Assembly: GCA_959607825.1 (NCBI GenBank) | Contig: CAUHNW010000001.1 | Coordinates: forward strand, 1 to 64,000 | Direction of reading: 5' to 3' | Origin: HGM13006 sp900757695 | GTDB taxonomy: Bacteria; Bacillota; Clostridia; Oscillospirales; Oscillospiraceae | DNA length: 64,000 bases | Part shown: positions 1 through 8,223 of the stretch, one piece after another | How the letters are laid out: each line of letters opens with the position of its first letter | How positions within the stretch are numbered: position 1 is the stretch's first letter | Translations under genes and position numbers: made by a program | The notes under the pieces: generated by a model | Seen by the model: only the letters and a program-made list of their open reading frames with translations | What the model was told of the DNA's origin: nothing | Database searches by the model: none

Positions 1-97
1 CCGGAAAAGCCCGGAATATCAAGGAAAAACAGCTCAAAAACTCGCGCAATACGGCCTCAAGGCTGCACGTCGCGCACCTCAGTTCTCCAAGAGATAA
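1..97 (+). CDS. 3' end of an unrecognised gene (partial)
   Basis: An open frame enters from the left edge and stops with TAA at 95-97. The visible 31-residue tail is strongly basic and ends in A-P-Q-F-S-K-R. It is followed directly by a good intrinsic terminator, which supports a real gene end. I do not recognise the family and the N-terminus lies outside the window. Confidence 0.4.
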   Translation, partial: RKSPEYQGKTAQKLAQYGLKAARRAPQFSKR

Positions 98-115
98 TTA
101 TACCATTATCGTTCT

Positions 116-151
116 ACAGAGCTCCTTCCAACCGGAGGGTGCTCTGTTTTA
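116..151 (+). terminator. Intrinsic terminator after the partial gene
   Basis: A stem of about 14 bp (ACAGAGCTCCTTCC pairing with GGAGGGTGCTCTGT, two G-U pairs) with an AACC loop is followed by TTTT. It sits 19 bp after the stop at 97. Confidence 0.75.
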
Positions 152-170
152 CATTCACATAGGCTCTCCC

Positions 171-198
171 CCTCCGAAGTAAGCTTCGGAGGCTTTCT
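171..198 (+). terminator. Second hairpin, possible terminator
   Basis: A perfect 9-bp stem, CCTCCGAAG / CTTCGGAGG, with a TAAG loop is followed by the T-rich stretch CTTTCTT. The T-tract is weaker than in the first hairpin. Confidence 0.5.
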
Positions 199-328
199 TA
201 AGATTTCGATGAAACAATTGTTCGCATTTTACAATGGAGAAGCTTCAAAAATCCCAACATACCGATTCGTATCCCCAACACCGGTCACGCAATAATGGGG
301 ATGCATATCACATCAACATGCTCCTAGA

Positions 329-368
329 AATCGGCGGCTTTGAATTTCAGAGCCGCCGATTATTTTTC
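329..368 (+). terminator. Third hairpin with T-tract
   Basis: AATCGGCGGCT and AGCCGCCGATT form an 11-bp perfect stem around an 11-nt loop, followed by TATTTTTC. It insulates the TetR promoter just downstream. Bases 199-328 hold nothing else that I recognise, so 98-378 is a gene-free stretch with three hairpins. Confidence 0.65.
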
Positions 369-378
369 TCCAGATGGA

Positions 379-423
379 TTGACAATCCTCGCTGTGCAAT
401 GTATAATTCATGTTATATATAAC
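379..423 (+). promoter_or_regulatory. Sigma-A promoter and palindromic operator of the first TetR gene
   Basis: TTGACA at 379-384 and TATAAT at 402-407 are separated by exactly 17 bp. The perfect palindrome GTTATATATAAC at 412-423 lies at the expected transcription start, where a bound TetR dimer would block initiation. The operator role is inferred from position. Confidence 0.75.
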
Positions 424-447
424 TCCAATTATGTATGGGGGTACGCT

Positions 448-1020
448 ATGCCTGCAAAAGCAAAAGTCACAAAAGAAATGATCATCGACGCAGCATTTGC
501 GATTGCCCGTGAAACGGGAGTGGAAAACATCACTGCACGGACAGTATCACAACGGCTGAAATGTTCCACACAGCCCATTCTGTATCACTTTTCAACGATC
601 GACGAACTCAAAAGAACGGTCTATGCAAAAGCAGACAGCTATCATTCAGAATATCTGATGGATCTAAAAAGTCCGCAGAAAGGCGTCATGCTCGGAATCG
701 GGATGAACTATATCCGCTTTGCCATTGAAGAGCCGAATTTGTTTCGTTTTCTGTTTCAGTCAGATTATTTTAGCGGAAAGACCCTGCTTGAATTGATCGA
801 TGCTGATGAGCTAACTCCGGTACTTTCGGCTATGCAAAATGCCTTAGGACTTGCTATGGAACAGACGAAAAAGGTTTTCCTTACTATTTTTCTGTTTGCT
901 CACGGATACGCAAGTATCATTGCCAACAATACGATGAAATACAATGAAGAAATCATAAAATCCCACTTGGAACAGGCGTATAAAGGCGTAATATTGGCAG
1001 CACGGGAGGAAACAATATGA
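448..1020 (+). CDS. TetR/AcrR family transcriptional regulator
   Basis: A 190-residue TetR-type repressor with the N-terminal helix-turn-helix at about residues 10-55; the recognition part resembles the family pattern R-T-V-S-Q-R-L ... I-L-Y-H-F-S-T. The C-terminal ligand domain is helical and without recognisable specificity. I chose ATG448 because GGGGG lies about 7 bp upstream; the longer frame from 340 would place the promoter inside the gene. The stop overlaps the start of the CPBP gene (ATGA at 1017-1020), and the ABC exporter genes follow, so it probably represses itself and this exporter operon. The inducer is unknown. Confidence 0.85.
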   Translation: MPAKAKVTKEMIIDAAFAIARETGVENITARTVSQRLKCSTQPILYHFSTIDELKRTVYAKADSYHSEYLMDLKSPQKGVMLGIGMNYIRFAIEEPNLFRFLFQSDYFSGKTLLELIDADELTPVLSAMQNALGLAMEQTKKVFLTIFLFAHGYASIIANNTMKYNEEIIKSHLEQAYKGVILAAREETI

Positions 1021-1640
1021 ATAAGCTGTATGTGAAAAATGAGCTTACCTTTTCGATTGTATGAATTGTGGTTTGCTGCGTTCTGCGGTCGTTGGCAAAT
1101 CCATTAAACAAAGCCATTGGAATCGAGTATTCTGTAAGTGCTGTTTTTTGTATTCTGCAAACCATAGTTCTCTTGGCTTTTATTCTGAAAAACAACTTGC
1201 GGAAACGGTATGGCCTTTGCAAATCGTCCGTTCCTGCACGGCGGTTTCTCTACTATGTGCCGCTGATGATTCTGGCATCCGGAAACCTCTGGAACGGCGT
1301 TGCAGTCAATTACACGCTGTCGGAAACGTCCTGCCGGATCGTGTGTATGCTCTGCGTTGGATTCTTGGAGGAAGTGATTTTCAGAGGGTTCCTGTTTACA
1401 TCCATCGCAAAGGATAATACCAAATCTGCAATCATCATTTCCAGCGTTACCTTCGGCATCGGGCATATCATCAACCTCTTTAACGGCAGTGGCATGGATT
1501 TGGTCAGCAACCTGTGTCAGATTGTTTTTGCAATTGCGGTGGGCTTCCTGCTGGTCACGATTTTTTACCGTGGCGGCAGTCTGCTCCCCTGCATTCTCGT
1601 CCATTCGGCAATCAATAACTGGAATCCCCTATATCTTTGA
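1017..1640 (+). pseudogene. CPBP (CAAX/Abi) family membrane protease, disrupted
   Basis: The gene starts at ATG1017, overlapping the TetR stop, but meets an in-frame TGA at 1062-1064 after 15 codons. The same frame then runs on as a typical CPBP intramembrane protease, with hydrophobic helices, the motif E-E-V-I-F-R-G, the F-G-I-G-H motif and H-S-A-I-N. The stop sits where I would expect Trp (TGG to TGA). The 3' end also looks short: the frame ends about 7 residues after H-S-A-I-N, whereas homologues as I recall them continue further. Translation could restart at GTG1068 (190 residues), but that would lose the N-terminus of the first helix. A sequencing error at 1062-1064 is the alternative. 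Confidence 0.75.
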
Positions 1641-1670
1641 AATCTCATATTAAAATGAAGGAGAAAAACC

Positions 1671-2384
1671 ATGCTGAAAATTGAGCATCTAACGAAGATC
1701 TACGGCGAGAAAAAGGCCGTAGACGATCTGAACCTGCACATTGCCCCCGGTGAGATCTATGGCTTCATCGGCCATAACGGCGCAGGAAAGACCACAACGC
1801 TGAAATCTGTTGTGGGCATCCTGCAATTTGACGCCGGAGAGATCTACATTGACGGAAAATCCATCCGGACCCAGCCAATGGAGTGCAAGCGCAGCTTTGC
1901 CTACATTCCGGATAACCCCGACCTGTACGATTACATGACGGGCATCCAATACCTGAACTTTATTGCAGATATTTTTGGTGTCAGTGCCGCCGACCGGCAG
2001 GAGCGCATCCGCAAATATGCCGATCTCTTTGAACTGACGGATGATCTGGCTCAGCCCATCGCCGCCTATTCCCACGGCATGAAGCAGAAGCTGGCGATTA
2101 TTTCCGCATGGCTGCACCAGCCGAAGCTGATTCTCATGGATGAACCCTTTGTGGGCCTTGATCCCAAAGCGTCCCATTTGCTCAAAGGGATGATGCGGGA
2201 AGTTTGTGACGAGGGCGGCGCGATCTTCTTCTCCACGCATGTTCTGGAGGTGGCGGAAAAGCTCTGTGACAAGGTGGCTATTATCAAGGGCGGACGGCTA
2301 ATCCGTTCCGGCACCATGGAGGAGGTCAAGGGGGACGATTCTCTGGAAGATGTATTCCTGGAACTGGAGGGAGAATCATGCTGA
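1671..2384 (+). CDS. ABC transporter ATP-binding protein (ABC-2 exporter type)
   Basis: A 237-residue nucleotide-binding subunit. The Walker A motif G-H-N-G-A-G-K-T-T is at residues 34-42, the signature is the variant Y-S-H-G-M-K-Q, and Walker B reads L-I-L-M-D-E-P with the catalytic Glu, followed by the switch His in F-F-S-T-H. The S-H-G-M-K-Q signature is common in ABC-2 type exporters linked to drug or lantibiotic resistance and cell-envelope functions. The stop overlaps the permease start (ATGCTGA), which indicates translational coupling. It is the third gene of the TetR-CPBP-ABC operon. The substrate cannot be read from the sequence. Confidence 0.93.
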   Translation: MLKIEHLTKIYGEKKAVDDLNLHIAPGEIYGFIGHNGAGKTTTLKSVVGILQFDAGEIYIDGKSIRTQPMECKRSFAYIPDNPDLYDYMTGIQYLNFIADIFGVSAADRQERIRKYADLFELTDDLAQPIAAYSHGMKQKLAIISAWLHQPKLILMDEPFVGLDPKASHLLKGMMREVCDEGGAIFFSTHVLEVAEKLCDKVAIIKGGRLIRSGTMEEVKGDDSLEDVFLELEGESC

Positions 2385-3979
2385 AGCTTTTGCTGAAGAA
2401 ACAGCTGCTCGAAATCTTCCGGTCCTATTTTTACGATGCCAAAAAGAATAAGGCTCGCTCCAAAATTTCCACAGCGATGTATTTTGTTTTGTTTGCACTG
2501 CTGATTGTCGGTCTGCTGGGCGGGATCTTTACCTTTCTTGCCGCAAAGCTCTGCACACCTTTGGTGTCAGCTGGTCTCGACTGGCTCTATTTTGCGCTGA
2601 TGGGCCTGATTGCCGTGATGCTAGGTGCCTTTGGCAGCGTGTTCAATACATATACAGGGCTGTATTTACCCAAGGACAATGATCTGCTGCTGTCCATGCC
2701 GATTCCGGTATCAAGTCTGGTGGCCGCTCGACTGCTGAGCGTCTACCTGATGGGGCTACTGTATTCTGCCGTTGTGATTCTTCCGGCAGTCATCGTCTAC
2801 TGGGTAACAGCGGGCGTAACTGCATTTTCGCTTTTGGGTGGTCTGGTACTGACGCTTTTGATCTCTGTCTTTGTGCTGACGCTTTCCTGCATCCTTGGTT
2901 GGGGCGTTGCAAAGATCAGCCAGAAGCTCAGACACAAGAGCGTAATCACAGTATTGGCCTCGCTGGCCTTCATCGCCCTGTACTACTTCGTATATTTTAA
3001 GGCGCAGATTATCATTCAAGATTTGCTTGCCAATGCGGCAGTGTACGGTGCACAGATCAAAAGCAGCGCCTATCCGTTATACCTGTTCGGCAACGTCGGT
3101 GTGGGCGATGGAAAAGCCATGCTGATCGTCGCCGCCGCCCTGGCAGCCCTGTTCGGACTGACGTGGGTGCTGCTTTCCCGCAGCTTTTTGCGTCTCGCAA
3201 CCTCTACCGGGAAAACAGAGCGCAGGAAATATAGGGAAACCACCAGTCGGCAGCGGAGTGTGGATGCCGCACTGCTGGGCCGGGAGCTCAAGCATTTCAC
3301 CGCCAGCCCCAGCTATATGCTCAACTGCGGCCTCGGCACCTTTTTGATGCCGGTTTGCGCCATTACCCTGCTGTGGAAGGGCAGAATCCTCTTTGCCATG
3401 CTGGATGCCATGTTTGTAGAAACTGCGGGCAGCGTACCACTGCTTCTATGTGTGATGCTCTGCGGTCTTGCGTCTATGAATATTTTGACAGCCCCCTCCG
3501 TATCTCTGGAAGGGAAAAGTCTGTGGCTCATGCAGTCGCTTCCGGTAAATCCATGGAAGGTTTTTCGGGCAAAAATCAGGATGCAACTGATTTTGACAGC
3601 CTTGCCGCTTCTGCTGTGCATCGTGTGCACAGCGATCGTCTATCCCCTGCCCCCATTTCAGCTTTTGCTCATCGTCCTCTTTGCGGGATCCTATACGCTG
3701 CTGGGCGCACAGTTGGGTCTGACCCTTGGTGTGAAAATGCCAACGCTGACATGGACGAATGAACTCATGCCCATCAAGCAGAGTGCCCCAGTCATGATCA
3801 CGCTGTTTGGCGGACTTGGCTACACGGTGCTGCTGTTTGCGGGCTTTCTGCTCCTGCCCGGATGGACGCTTGGATTTAGCGGATATATGTCCTGCTTTAT
3901 CGGGGTAAATGTGATTTTATGTGTATGCAATTATCTGTGGCTCCGAAGAACAGGAGCCACACGATTCGCAGCCCTGTAA
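2378..3979 (+). CDS. ABC exporter permease subunit, large ABC-2-like
   Basis: A 533-residue polytopic membrane protein with roughly a dozen hydrophobic segments and a basic cytoplasmic N-terminus. N-D-L-L-L-S-M-P-I-P near residue 105 and a second P-V-N-P-W-K-V-F-R-A-K element after the middle are typical of this large, internally duplicated permease family. It overlaps the upstream ATPase by 7 bp, so the two form one exporter. A hairpin (stem 3937-3944 with 3953-3960) lies inside the last codons but has no T-tract. Substrate unknown. Confidence 0.9.
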   Translation: MLKLLLKKQLLEIFRSYFYDAKKNKARSKISTAMYFVLFALLIVGLLGGIFTFLAAKLCTPLVSAGLDWLYFALMGLIAVMLGAFGSVFNTYTGLYLPKDNDLLLSMPIPVSSLVAARLLSVYLMGLLYSAVVILPAVIVYWVTAGVTAFSLLGGLVLTLLISVFVLTLSCILGWGVAKISQKLRHKSVITVLASLAFIALYYFVYFKAQIIIQDLLANAAVYGAQIKSSAYPLYLFGNVGVGDGKAMLIVAAALAALFGLTWVLLSRSFLRLATSTGKTERRKYRETTSRQRSVDAALLGRELKHFTASPSYMLNCGLGTFLMPVCAITLLWKGRILFAMLDAMFVETAGSVPLLLCVMLCGLASMNILTAPSVSLEGKSLWLMQSLPVNPWKVFRAKIRMQLILTALPLLLCIVCTAIVYPLPPFQLLLIVLFAGSYTLLGAQLGLTLGVKMPTLTWTNELMPIKQSAPVMITLFGGLGYTVLLFAGFLLLPGWTLGFSGYMSCFIGVNVILCVCNYLWLRRTGATRFAAL

Positions 3980-4020
3980 TGCCAGTCGATTCCTTTGCAA
4001 TGATCTGCAAGCATAATCGC

Positions 4021-4049
4021 TTGACAGCCTACCGTTCGGTAGGTATAAT
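4021..4049 (+). promoter_or_regulatory. Promoter of the second TetR gene with operator in the spacer
   Basis: TTGACA (4021-4026), 17 bp, TATAAT (4044-4049). The spacer is almost entirely the palindrome CCTACCGTTCGGTAGG at 4028-4043 (7-bp arms around TT). A repressor bound there would cover both promoter elements, which is classic TetR autoregulation. Confidence 0.85.
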
Positions 4050-4083
4050 AAAAATAAGTACTGGGGGCTAGGAGGAATGTACA

Positions 4084-4725
4084 ATGACAGCAAAAGGAAC
4101 GACAAAGCAGGAGATATTGGATGCGGCGCTGAAACTGTTTTCCGTGCAGGGCTATGAGGCCACTTCCATTTCCCAGTTAGCGGAAGCGGTCGGTATTCGC
4201 AAGGCGTCCCTCTACAGCCATTTTGAAAATAAGCAGGCGATTCTGGACGCCCTGATCCAGACCACCATGGAAGAATACGAGAAGCACTCCATCTTTGCAA
4301 ACGCAGATTGGGATGATCCTACATTCACAAAGGATAAGGAACATATGACGCCGGAAATGGCGGCGCAAATGTTCCTTGGGCAGATCCGCTATATTCTCCA
4401 CGATCCAAAGATCAGCAGTGCAAGGAAGATGCTGACCATTGAGCAGTTCCAGAACCCGCAGATGGCACAGCTGCAAACCAAGCAGAATTACACGGATGTC
4501 ATGCACTACTTCACCGGGCTTGTGCGTTTTCTCATTCGTCAGGGGCAGCTTGCAGACTCTGACCCGGAGATCATGGCAGCGCAGCTTTGCCTTCCGATTT
4601 CCATGTGGCTGGGTCTCTGCGACCGTGAGCCGGAGCGTGAGGATGATGTGATGAAGCTGATCGAGCGGCACATTCGGCAGTTCTTTGAAGTATATCATGT
4701 GAAAGGTGTAAATGGATTATGTTGA
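4084..4725 (+). CDS. TetR/AcrR family transcriptional regulator
   Basis: A 213-residue TetR-type repressor. The helix-turn-helix covers about residues 10-50, with the typical run T-S-I-S-Q-L-A-E-A-V-G-I followed by S-L-Y-S-H-F-E-N-K. AGGAGG lies upstream of ATG4084. The C-terminal half belongs to the helical ligand-binding type and contains R-K-M-L-T-I-E-Q-F, very like the third TetR at 9934 (R-K-M-L-T-L-E-Q-Y), so the two are probably paralogues or share an origin. The stop overlaps the next GNAT gene (ATG at 4719), so it heads an operon with two acetyltransferases. Confidence 0.9.
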   Translation: MTAKGTTKQEILDAALKLFSVQGYEATSISQLAEAVGIRKASLYSHFENKQAILDALIQTTMEEYEKHSIFANADWDDPTFTKDKEHMTPEMAAQMFLGQIRYILHDPKISSARKMLTIEQFQNPQMAQLQTKQNYTDVMHYFTGLVRFLIRQGQLADSDPEIMAAQLCLPISMWLGLCDREPEREDDVMKLIERHIRQFFEVYHVKGVNGLC

Positions 4726-5276
4726 AAACCAAGCGGCTGACCCTCAGAAAATGGACAGAAACGGATGCGGGCAGCCTTTATGAATACGCAAAGGATCCGG
4801 CGGTCGGGCCAATTGCGGGCTGGCCGCCCCATAAATCAAAGGAAGAAAGTCTTGACGTCATTCGGAATGTATTGAATGGTGCAGAGTGCTATGCCATCTG
4901 CGAAAAAGGCAGTGATAAGGCGATCGGCGCAATTGAGCTGATGCTGCACGGACACTCGTCCCATACGGAGCGGGACAATGAGTGTGAGTTGGGTTATTGG
5001 CTCGGCAAGCCTTTCTGGGGACAAGGCTACATGCCGGAGGCGGCAAGAGAATTGCTCCGCCACGGTTTTGAGGAGCTCGGAATGCAGAAGGTCTGGTGCG
5101 GATATTTTGACGGCAATCAAAAATCAAAACGGGTGCAGGAAAAGCTCGGCTTTCAGCATCACCACACCTGCGAAAATGTGCCGGTGCCGCTGCTGAATGA
5201 GATACGCACGGAGCATATCAATGTGATGACAAGAGCGCAGTGGGACAGCGTATGCCAAGACGGCAGTAATTTGTGA
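4719..5276 (+). CDS. GNAT family N-acetyltransferase, RimJ/RimL type
   Basis: A 185-residue acetyltransferase of the RimJ/RimL-like branch. It has the N-terminal T-K-R-L-T-L-R-K-W element, the beta-4/acetyl-CoA loop W-L-G-K-P-F-W-G-Q-G-Y-M-P-E-A at about residues 93-107, and the N-x-x-S-x-R-V-x-E-K-L-G-F motif near residue 133. It probably acetylates an N-terminal amine or a small amine; the substrate is not predictable. It is translationally coupled to the TetR gene upstream by overlap. Confidence 0.92.
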   Translation: MLKTKRLTLRKWTETDAGSLYEYAKDPAVGPIAGWPPHKSKEESLDVIRNVLNGAECYAICEKGSDKAIGAIELMLHGHSSHTERDNECELGYWLGKPFWGQGYMPEAARELLRHGFEELGMQKVWCGYFDGNQKSKRVQEKLGFQHHHTCENVPVPLLNEIRTEHINVMTRAQWDSVCQDGSNL

Positions 5277-5336
5277 CGGAACGGGAAATTTCATCTTTCT
5301 GGAGTGACAATTGAAATTCGGAGGAGGACACAGGCG

Positions 5337-6083
5337 ATGAACTATATTCGGATCACCGAAGAAACCATCGACAAGGAGCATATCTGCTGTGCCATGTCCG
5401 GCAAGCAGAGCCACGCAAAAAAAGAGTGGCTGAAACAGCGGTTTGCCGAAGGTCTTGTCTTTTACCGCAGTGAAGAGCGGGGCAAGTGCTTTATCGAATA
5501 CATTCCCGCAGAGAACGCATGGGTGCCCATCGAGGCGGCTGGATATCTCTACATCAACTGTCTATGGGTTTCCGGCTCCATGAAGGGGCATGGATATTCC
5601 AACGATCTTCTGAATGAATGCATCCGGGATGCCAACGCCCAAGGGAAAAAGGGACTTTGTATTCTGTGCGCCCAAGGCCGCAAGCGGGAGTTTCTTGCAG
5701 ACCCGAAGTTCCTTGCCCACAAGGGCTTTCTTCTGGCAGACACTTCGGATTGCGGCATTACGCTGCTGTACCTGCCACTGATAGCGGGCGCCGATCTGCC
5801 AAAATTCAAGGACTGCGCCAAGCATCCCAAGTTGGACGAAACCGGCTTTGTCCTCTATTACACAGACCAATGTCCCTTTACCTTCTACTGGGTACCGAGA
5901 GTGGAGGAAACCGCAAAGGAACACCAGATCCCATTGAAAACCATCCATATTACGATGAAGGAAGATGCACAGAATGTGCCCGCCCCGGTCACCTCCTATG
6001 CCCTCTTCCGGGACGGAGCGTTTGTGACACATGGCATTCAATCGGATAAAAAGTTTCTGGCTCTGGCCGGTGTGAAGGAATAA
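5337..6083 (+). CDS. GNAT acetyltransferase with C-terminal YoaP-like domain
   Basis: A 248-residue two-domain protein. Residues 1-150 form a GNAT fold (G-H-G-Y-S-N-D-L-L acetyl-CoA loop, then C-A-Q-G-R-K). Residues 165-248 resemble the YoaP domain, which has a thioredoxin-like pattern; the segment Y-T-D-Q-C-P-F-T contains a single Cys. I chose ATG5337 because GGAGGA lies 11 bp upstream; an earlier in-frame start at 5304 lacks a ribosome binding site. It follows the RimL-type GNAT by 60 bp, probably in the same transcript. Substrate unknown. Confidence 0.87.
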   Translation: MNYIRITEETIDKEHICCAMSGKQSHAKKEWLKQRFAEGLVFYRSEERGKCFIEYIPAENAWVPIEAAGYLYINCLWVSGSMKGHGYSNDLLNECIRDANAQGKKGLCILCAQGRKREFLADPKFLAHKGFLLADTSDCGITLLYLPLIAGADLPKFKDCAKHPKLDETGFVLYYTDQCPFTFYWVPRVEETAKEHQIPLKTIHITMKEDAQNVPAPVTSYALFRDGAFVTHGIQSDKKFLALAGVKE

Positions 6084-6146
6084 GCAGTGTAAATTAAGCA
6101 CTTGAACATGAGATCACTTGGAATTCGAAAAACGTGAGGGGTATAT

Positions 6147-6685
6147 ATGCTTTCTATGAAATTGATTGGTGATTCACCGGAAGAATTAAAACAGGTCAAG
6201 GCGCCATATTACCGTTCATTTCCAAAAATGAATGCAGACCCTTTCCAGAACTGATAGAGAACCGGCTCGGCTGTACGGATGTATTCTATTTCTATGATAA
6301 TAACGTATTTGTTGGTATGGCTTGCCTATTGAACTCTCCGATGATTTCTCACATTATTTATCTTGCGATCGTTGAGTCTCTGCGCAGCCATGGATACGGA
6401 GCAAAAGCACTGGAGCTATTGCACAATCGTAAACCGGGAAAAAAAATCATGGTTGACATTGAACTGCCAGACGTACCAGCCGCAAATGCAGAACAACGTA
6501 GAATGCGCAAAAATTTCTACTTGAGAGCAGGATATGAAGAAACACCGGTTAAATACGAATGGCGGCATGAAAACTATGAGATTCTCTCTTTTGGCGGACC
6601 GATTACCGAAGCGGAGTACGATGGCTTCTGGCAATATTTACGAGAGCAAGCATTACACCAAAAGCATCTTGAACCAATGAAGTAG
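6147..6685 (+). pseudogene. GNAT family acetyltransferase, frameshifted
   Basis: Translation from ATG6147 gives a GNAT-like N-terminus ending at a TGA at about 6252-6254. The rest of the GNAT domain continues in another frame up to 6685 (S-H-G-Y-G-A-K-A-L acetyl-CoA loop, R-K-N-F-Y-L-R-A-G-Y). The break maps to the A-run in TCCAAAAATGAATG near 6221-6230. One extra A would join the halves and restore the family pattern F-P-K-N-E-x-R-P-F. So this is a single-base deletion in a homopolymer, or a sequencing error. The 3' part alone (ATG6317) lacks half of the domain. Confidence 0.8.
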
Positions 6686-6771
6686 CAATCTAACTCTACA
6701 GGATTTACCGCAAATATTAAATTTCAGTTGCAGTAGAACATTGGATCGCACCCAGAAAGGAGCGACAGGCT

Positions 6772-7500
6772 ATGAAAACCAGCGATTCCATTGAAGCAGA
6801 AACGCCACAGCAAGCTCCCGCAGATATCTTAGAAAAGCTGTTTGCCTTGCAGGACAAAAACTATCGGGCCTTTCAAAGCAAGCTGATGCCCACTGTTCCG
6901 CCGGAAACGGTCATTGGTGTGCGGACGCCGCTTTTGCGAAAGCTGGCAAAAGAGCTCTCCGGCACACCGCAGGCAGAAAGCTTCCTGCGCTGTTTGCCCC
7001 ATACATACTATGAAGAGAACAATCTTCATGCATTCCTGGTGGAAAAGATTCGGGATTATCCCACCGCACTGGCAGAAACGGAACGATTTCTCCCGTACAT
7101 TGATAATTGGGCCACCTGTGACTGTTTTTGCCCAAAGGTTTTTGCAAAGCATAAGGCTGAGCTGATCCCATCCATTCGCCGATGGCTGGACTCCGACAAG
7201 GTCTATACCGTGCGCTATGCCATGGGAATGCTGATGCGGTATTATCTCGATGAAGAATTTCAACCGGAATATCTTGCTTGGGTGGCAGACGTACACAGCG
7301 AAGAATATTATCTCAATATGATGCGGGCGTGGTATTTTGCTACGGCTCTGGCCAAGCAGCCGGATACGGCGCTTCCATGGCTCACGGAGCGGCAGCTGGA
7401 CGTATGGACCCACAACAAAACCATTCAGAAGGCAGTAGAAAGCTTCCGCATTCCGCCGGAAATGAAGCAGCAGCTCCGTATGCTGCGCATCCGTTCCTGA
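6772..7500 (+). CDS. DNA alkylation repair protein (AlkD-like)
   Basis: A 242-residue, all-helical HEAT-like repeat protein of the AlkD/AlkC family, DNA glycosylases that remove bulky or alkylated bases. Typical elements are V-R-T-P-L-L-R-K-L-A-K near residue 50, the Y-Y-E-E-N-N-L-H segment, I-D-N-W-A-T-C-D-x-F near residue 112, and M-R-A-W-Y-F-A near residue 185. AGAAAGGAG lies upstream of ATG6772. It stands alone between the broken GNAT and a terminator-like hairpin. Confidence 0.92.
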   Translation: MKTSDSIEAETPQQAPADILEKLFALQDKNYRAFQSKLMPTVPPETVIGVRTPLLRKLAKELSGTPQAESFLRCLPHTYYEENNLHAFLVEKIRDYPTALAETERFLPYIDNWATCDCFCPKVFAKHKAELIPSIRRWLDSDKVYTVRYAMGMLMRYYLDEEFQPEYLAWVADVHSEEYYLNMMRAWYFATALAKQPDTALPWLTERQLDVWTHNKTIQKAVESFRIPPEMKQQLRMLRIRS

Positions 7501-7551
7501 ACCCATCTAATTGCAGCAGAACAATTACAAAACCCATGCAATTCTCATGAG

Positions 7552-7590
7552 GCGGCGGTGTCCAGCAGACACGCCGCATGATTTTCATCA
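7552..7590 (+). terminator. Terminator-like hairpin after the AlkD-like gene
   Basis: GCGGCGGTGTC and GACACGCCGC pair with one bulged G around a short loop, followed by ATGATTTTC. The T-tract is short, so efficiency is uncertain. Confidence 0.5.
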
Positions 7591-7595
7591 AACAC

Positions 7596-7611
7596 CCTAC
7601 CGACCGATAGG
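7596..7611 (+). promoter_or_regulatory. Operator-like remnant of a TetR promoter
   Basis: CCTACCGACCGATAGG matches the spacer operator at 4028-4043 at 13 of 16 positions. The flanks sit where the -35 and -10 boxes would be but no longer match them. This may be a decayed copy of such a promoter, or a weak extra site for the TetR protein encoded at 4084. Confidence 0.4.
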
Positions 7612-7685
7612 TTACTTCTGATGTAAAAATACCATGCGGAGCATTGTCTGCTGCCGGACGGCTCCGGTATCAGGATGAGGAAGCG

Positions 7686-8189
7686 ATGGAACAGGCTGAA
7701 GGGCTGGGCAGAAAGATGAAGCAAACGAAGATTGCTTTTGCCGCTTCCATACTACTGCTGCTGATTGGACTTGCTGCTTTTCTTATCCTTTCCGATCAGC
7801 CTGAATTCACTGAAGAACGGATCAAAAATCCGGATTCCTACATCTTAGACATTCAGCAGATGAACGGAGCTGACAGCCACACACTGAATCTGACAGCCGG
7901 AAATGTGCTGCAAGTTGCATTTGAAACAGAAAAAGGCTCTCTGCACATGGAGATCACAGCACCGGACGGCACGATCCTTTACACCGGAAACGGTGAGGAT
8001 GTCACAGAGTTTGAAATCATCCTTTCGCAAACCGGCTTGTGCGCAATTACCGTGGAGGCCCGGCACGCCAATGGAAAAATCAGCATTCAATGCAAGGAGT
8101 TTATGGGCAGCGGAAATGCCTACACGCCGGGCAATATGCAAGCCCCCGACTACGAGTGCGGCATCTGGGTGCCGGTGCGGCGAAAATGA
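7686..8189 (+). CDS. Hypothetical membrane-anchored protein
   Basis: A protein of about 167 residues with one N-terminal transmembrane segment (F-A-A-S-I-L-L-L-L-I-G-L-A-A-F-L-I-L, about residues 15-35) and an extracytoplasmic beta-rich domain. The pattern resembles small lipid- or envelope-associated proteins but I do not recognise a family. I chose ATG7686 because GAGG lies 5 bp upstream; ATG7716 is an alternative. The frame also opens upstream at TTG7644 without a ribosome binding site. It is followed 34 bp later by the flavodoxin-fusion gene. Confidence 0.65.
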   Translation: MEQAEGLGRKMKQTKIAFAASILLLLIGLAAFLILSDQPEFTEERIKNPDSYILDIQQMNGADSHTLNLTAGNVLQVAFETEKGSLHMEITAPDGTILYTGNGEDVTEFEIILSQTGLCAITVEARHANGKISIQCKEFMGSGNAYTPGNMQAPDYECGIWVPVRRK

Positions 8190-8223
8190 CCATTTCGAAC
8201 GTGGCTGAGTCTAGGAGGACTTT

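Noticed and set aside
1062..1064. Selenocysteine codon in the CPBP gene
   Set aside because: The position corresponds to Trp in the family, no selenocysteine insertion hairpin is visible just after it, and other genes nearby are also broken.
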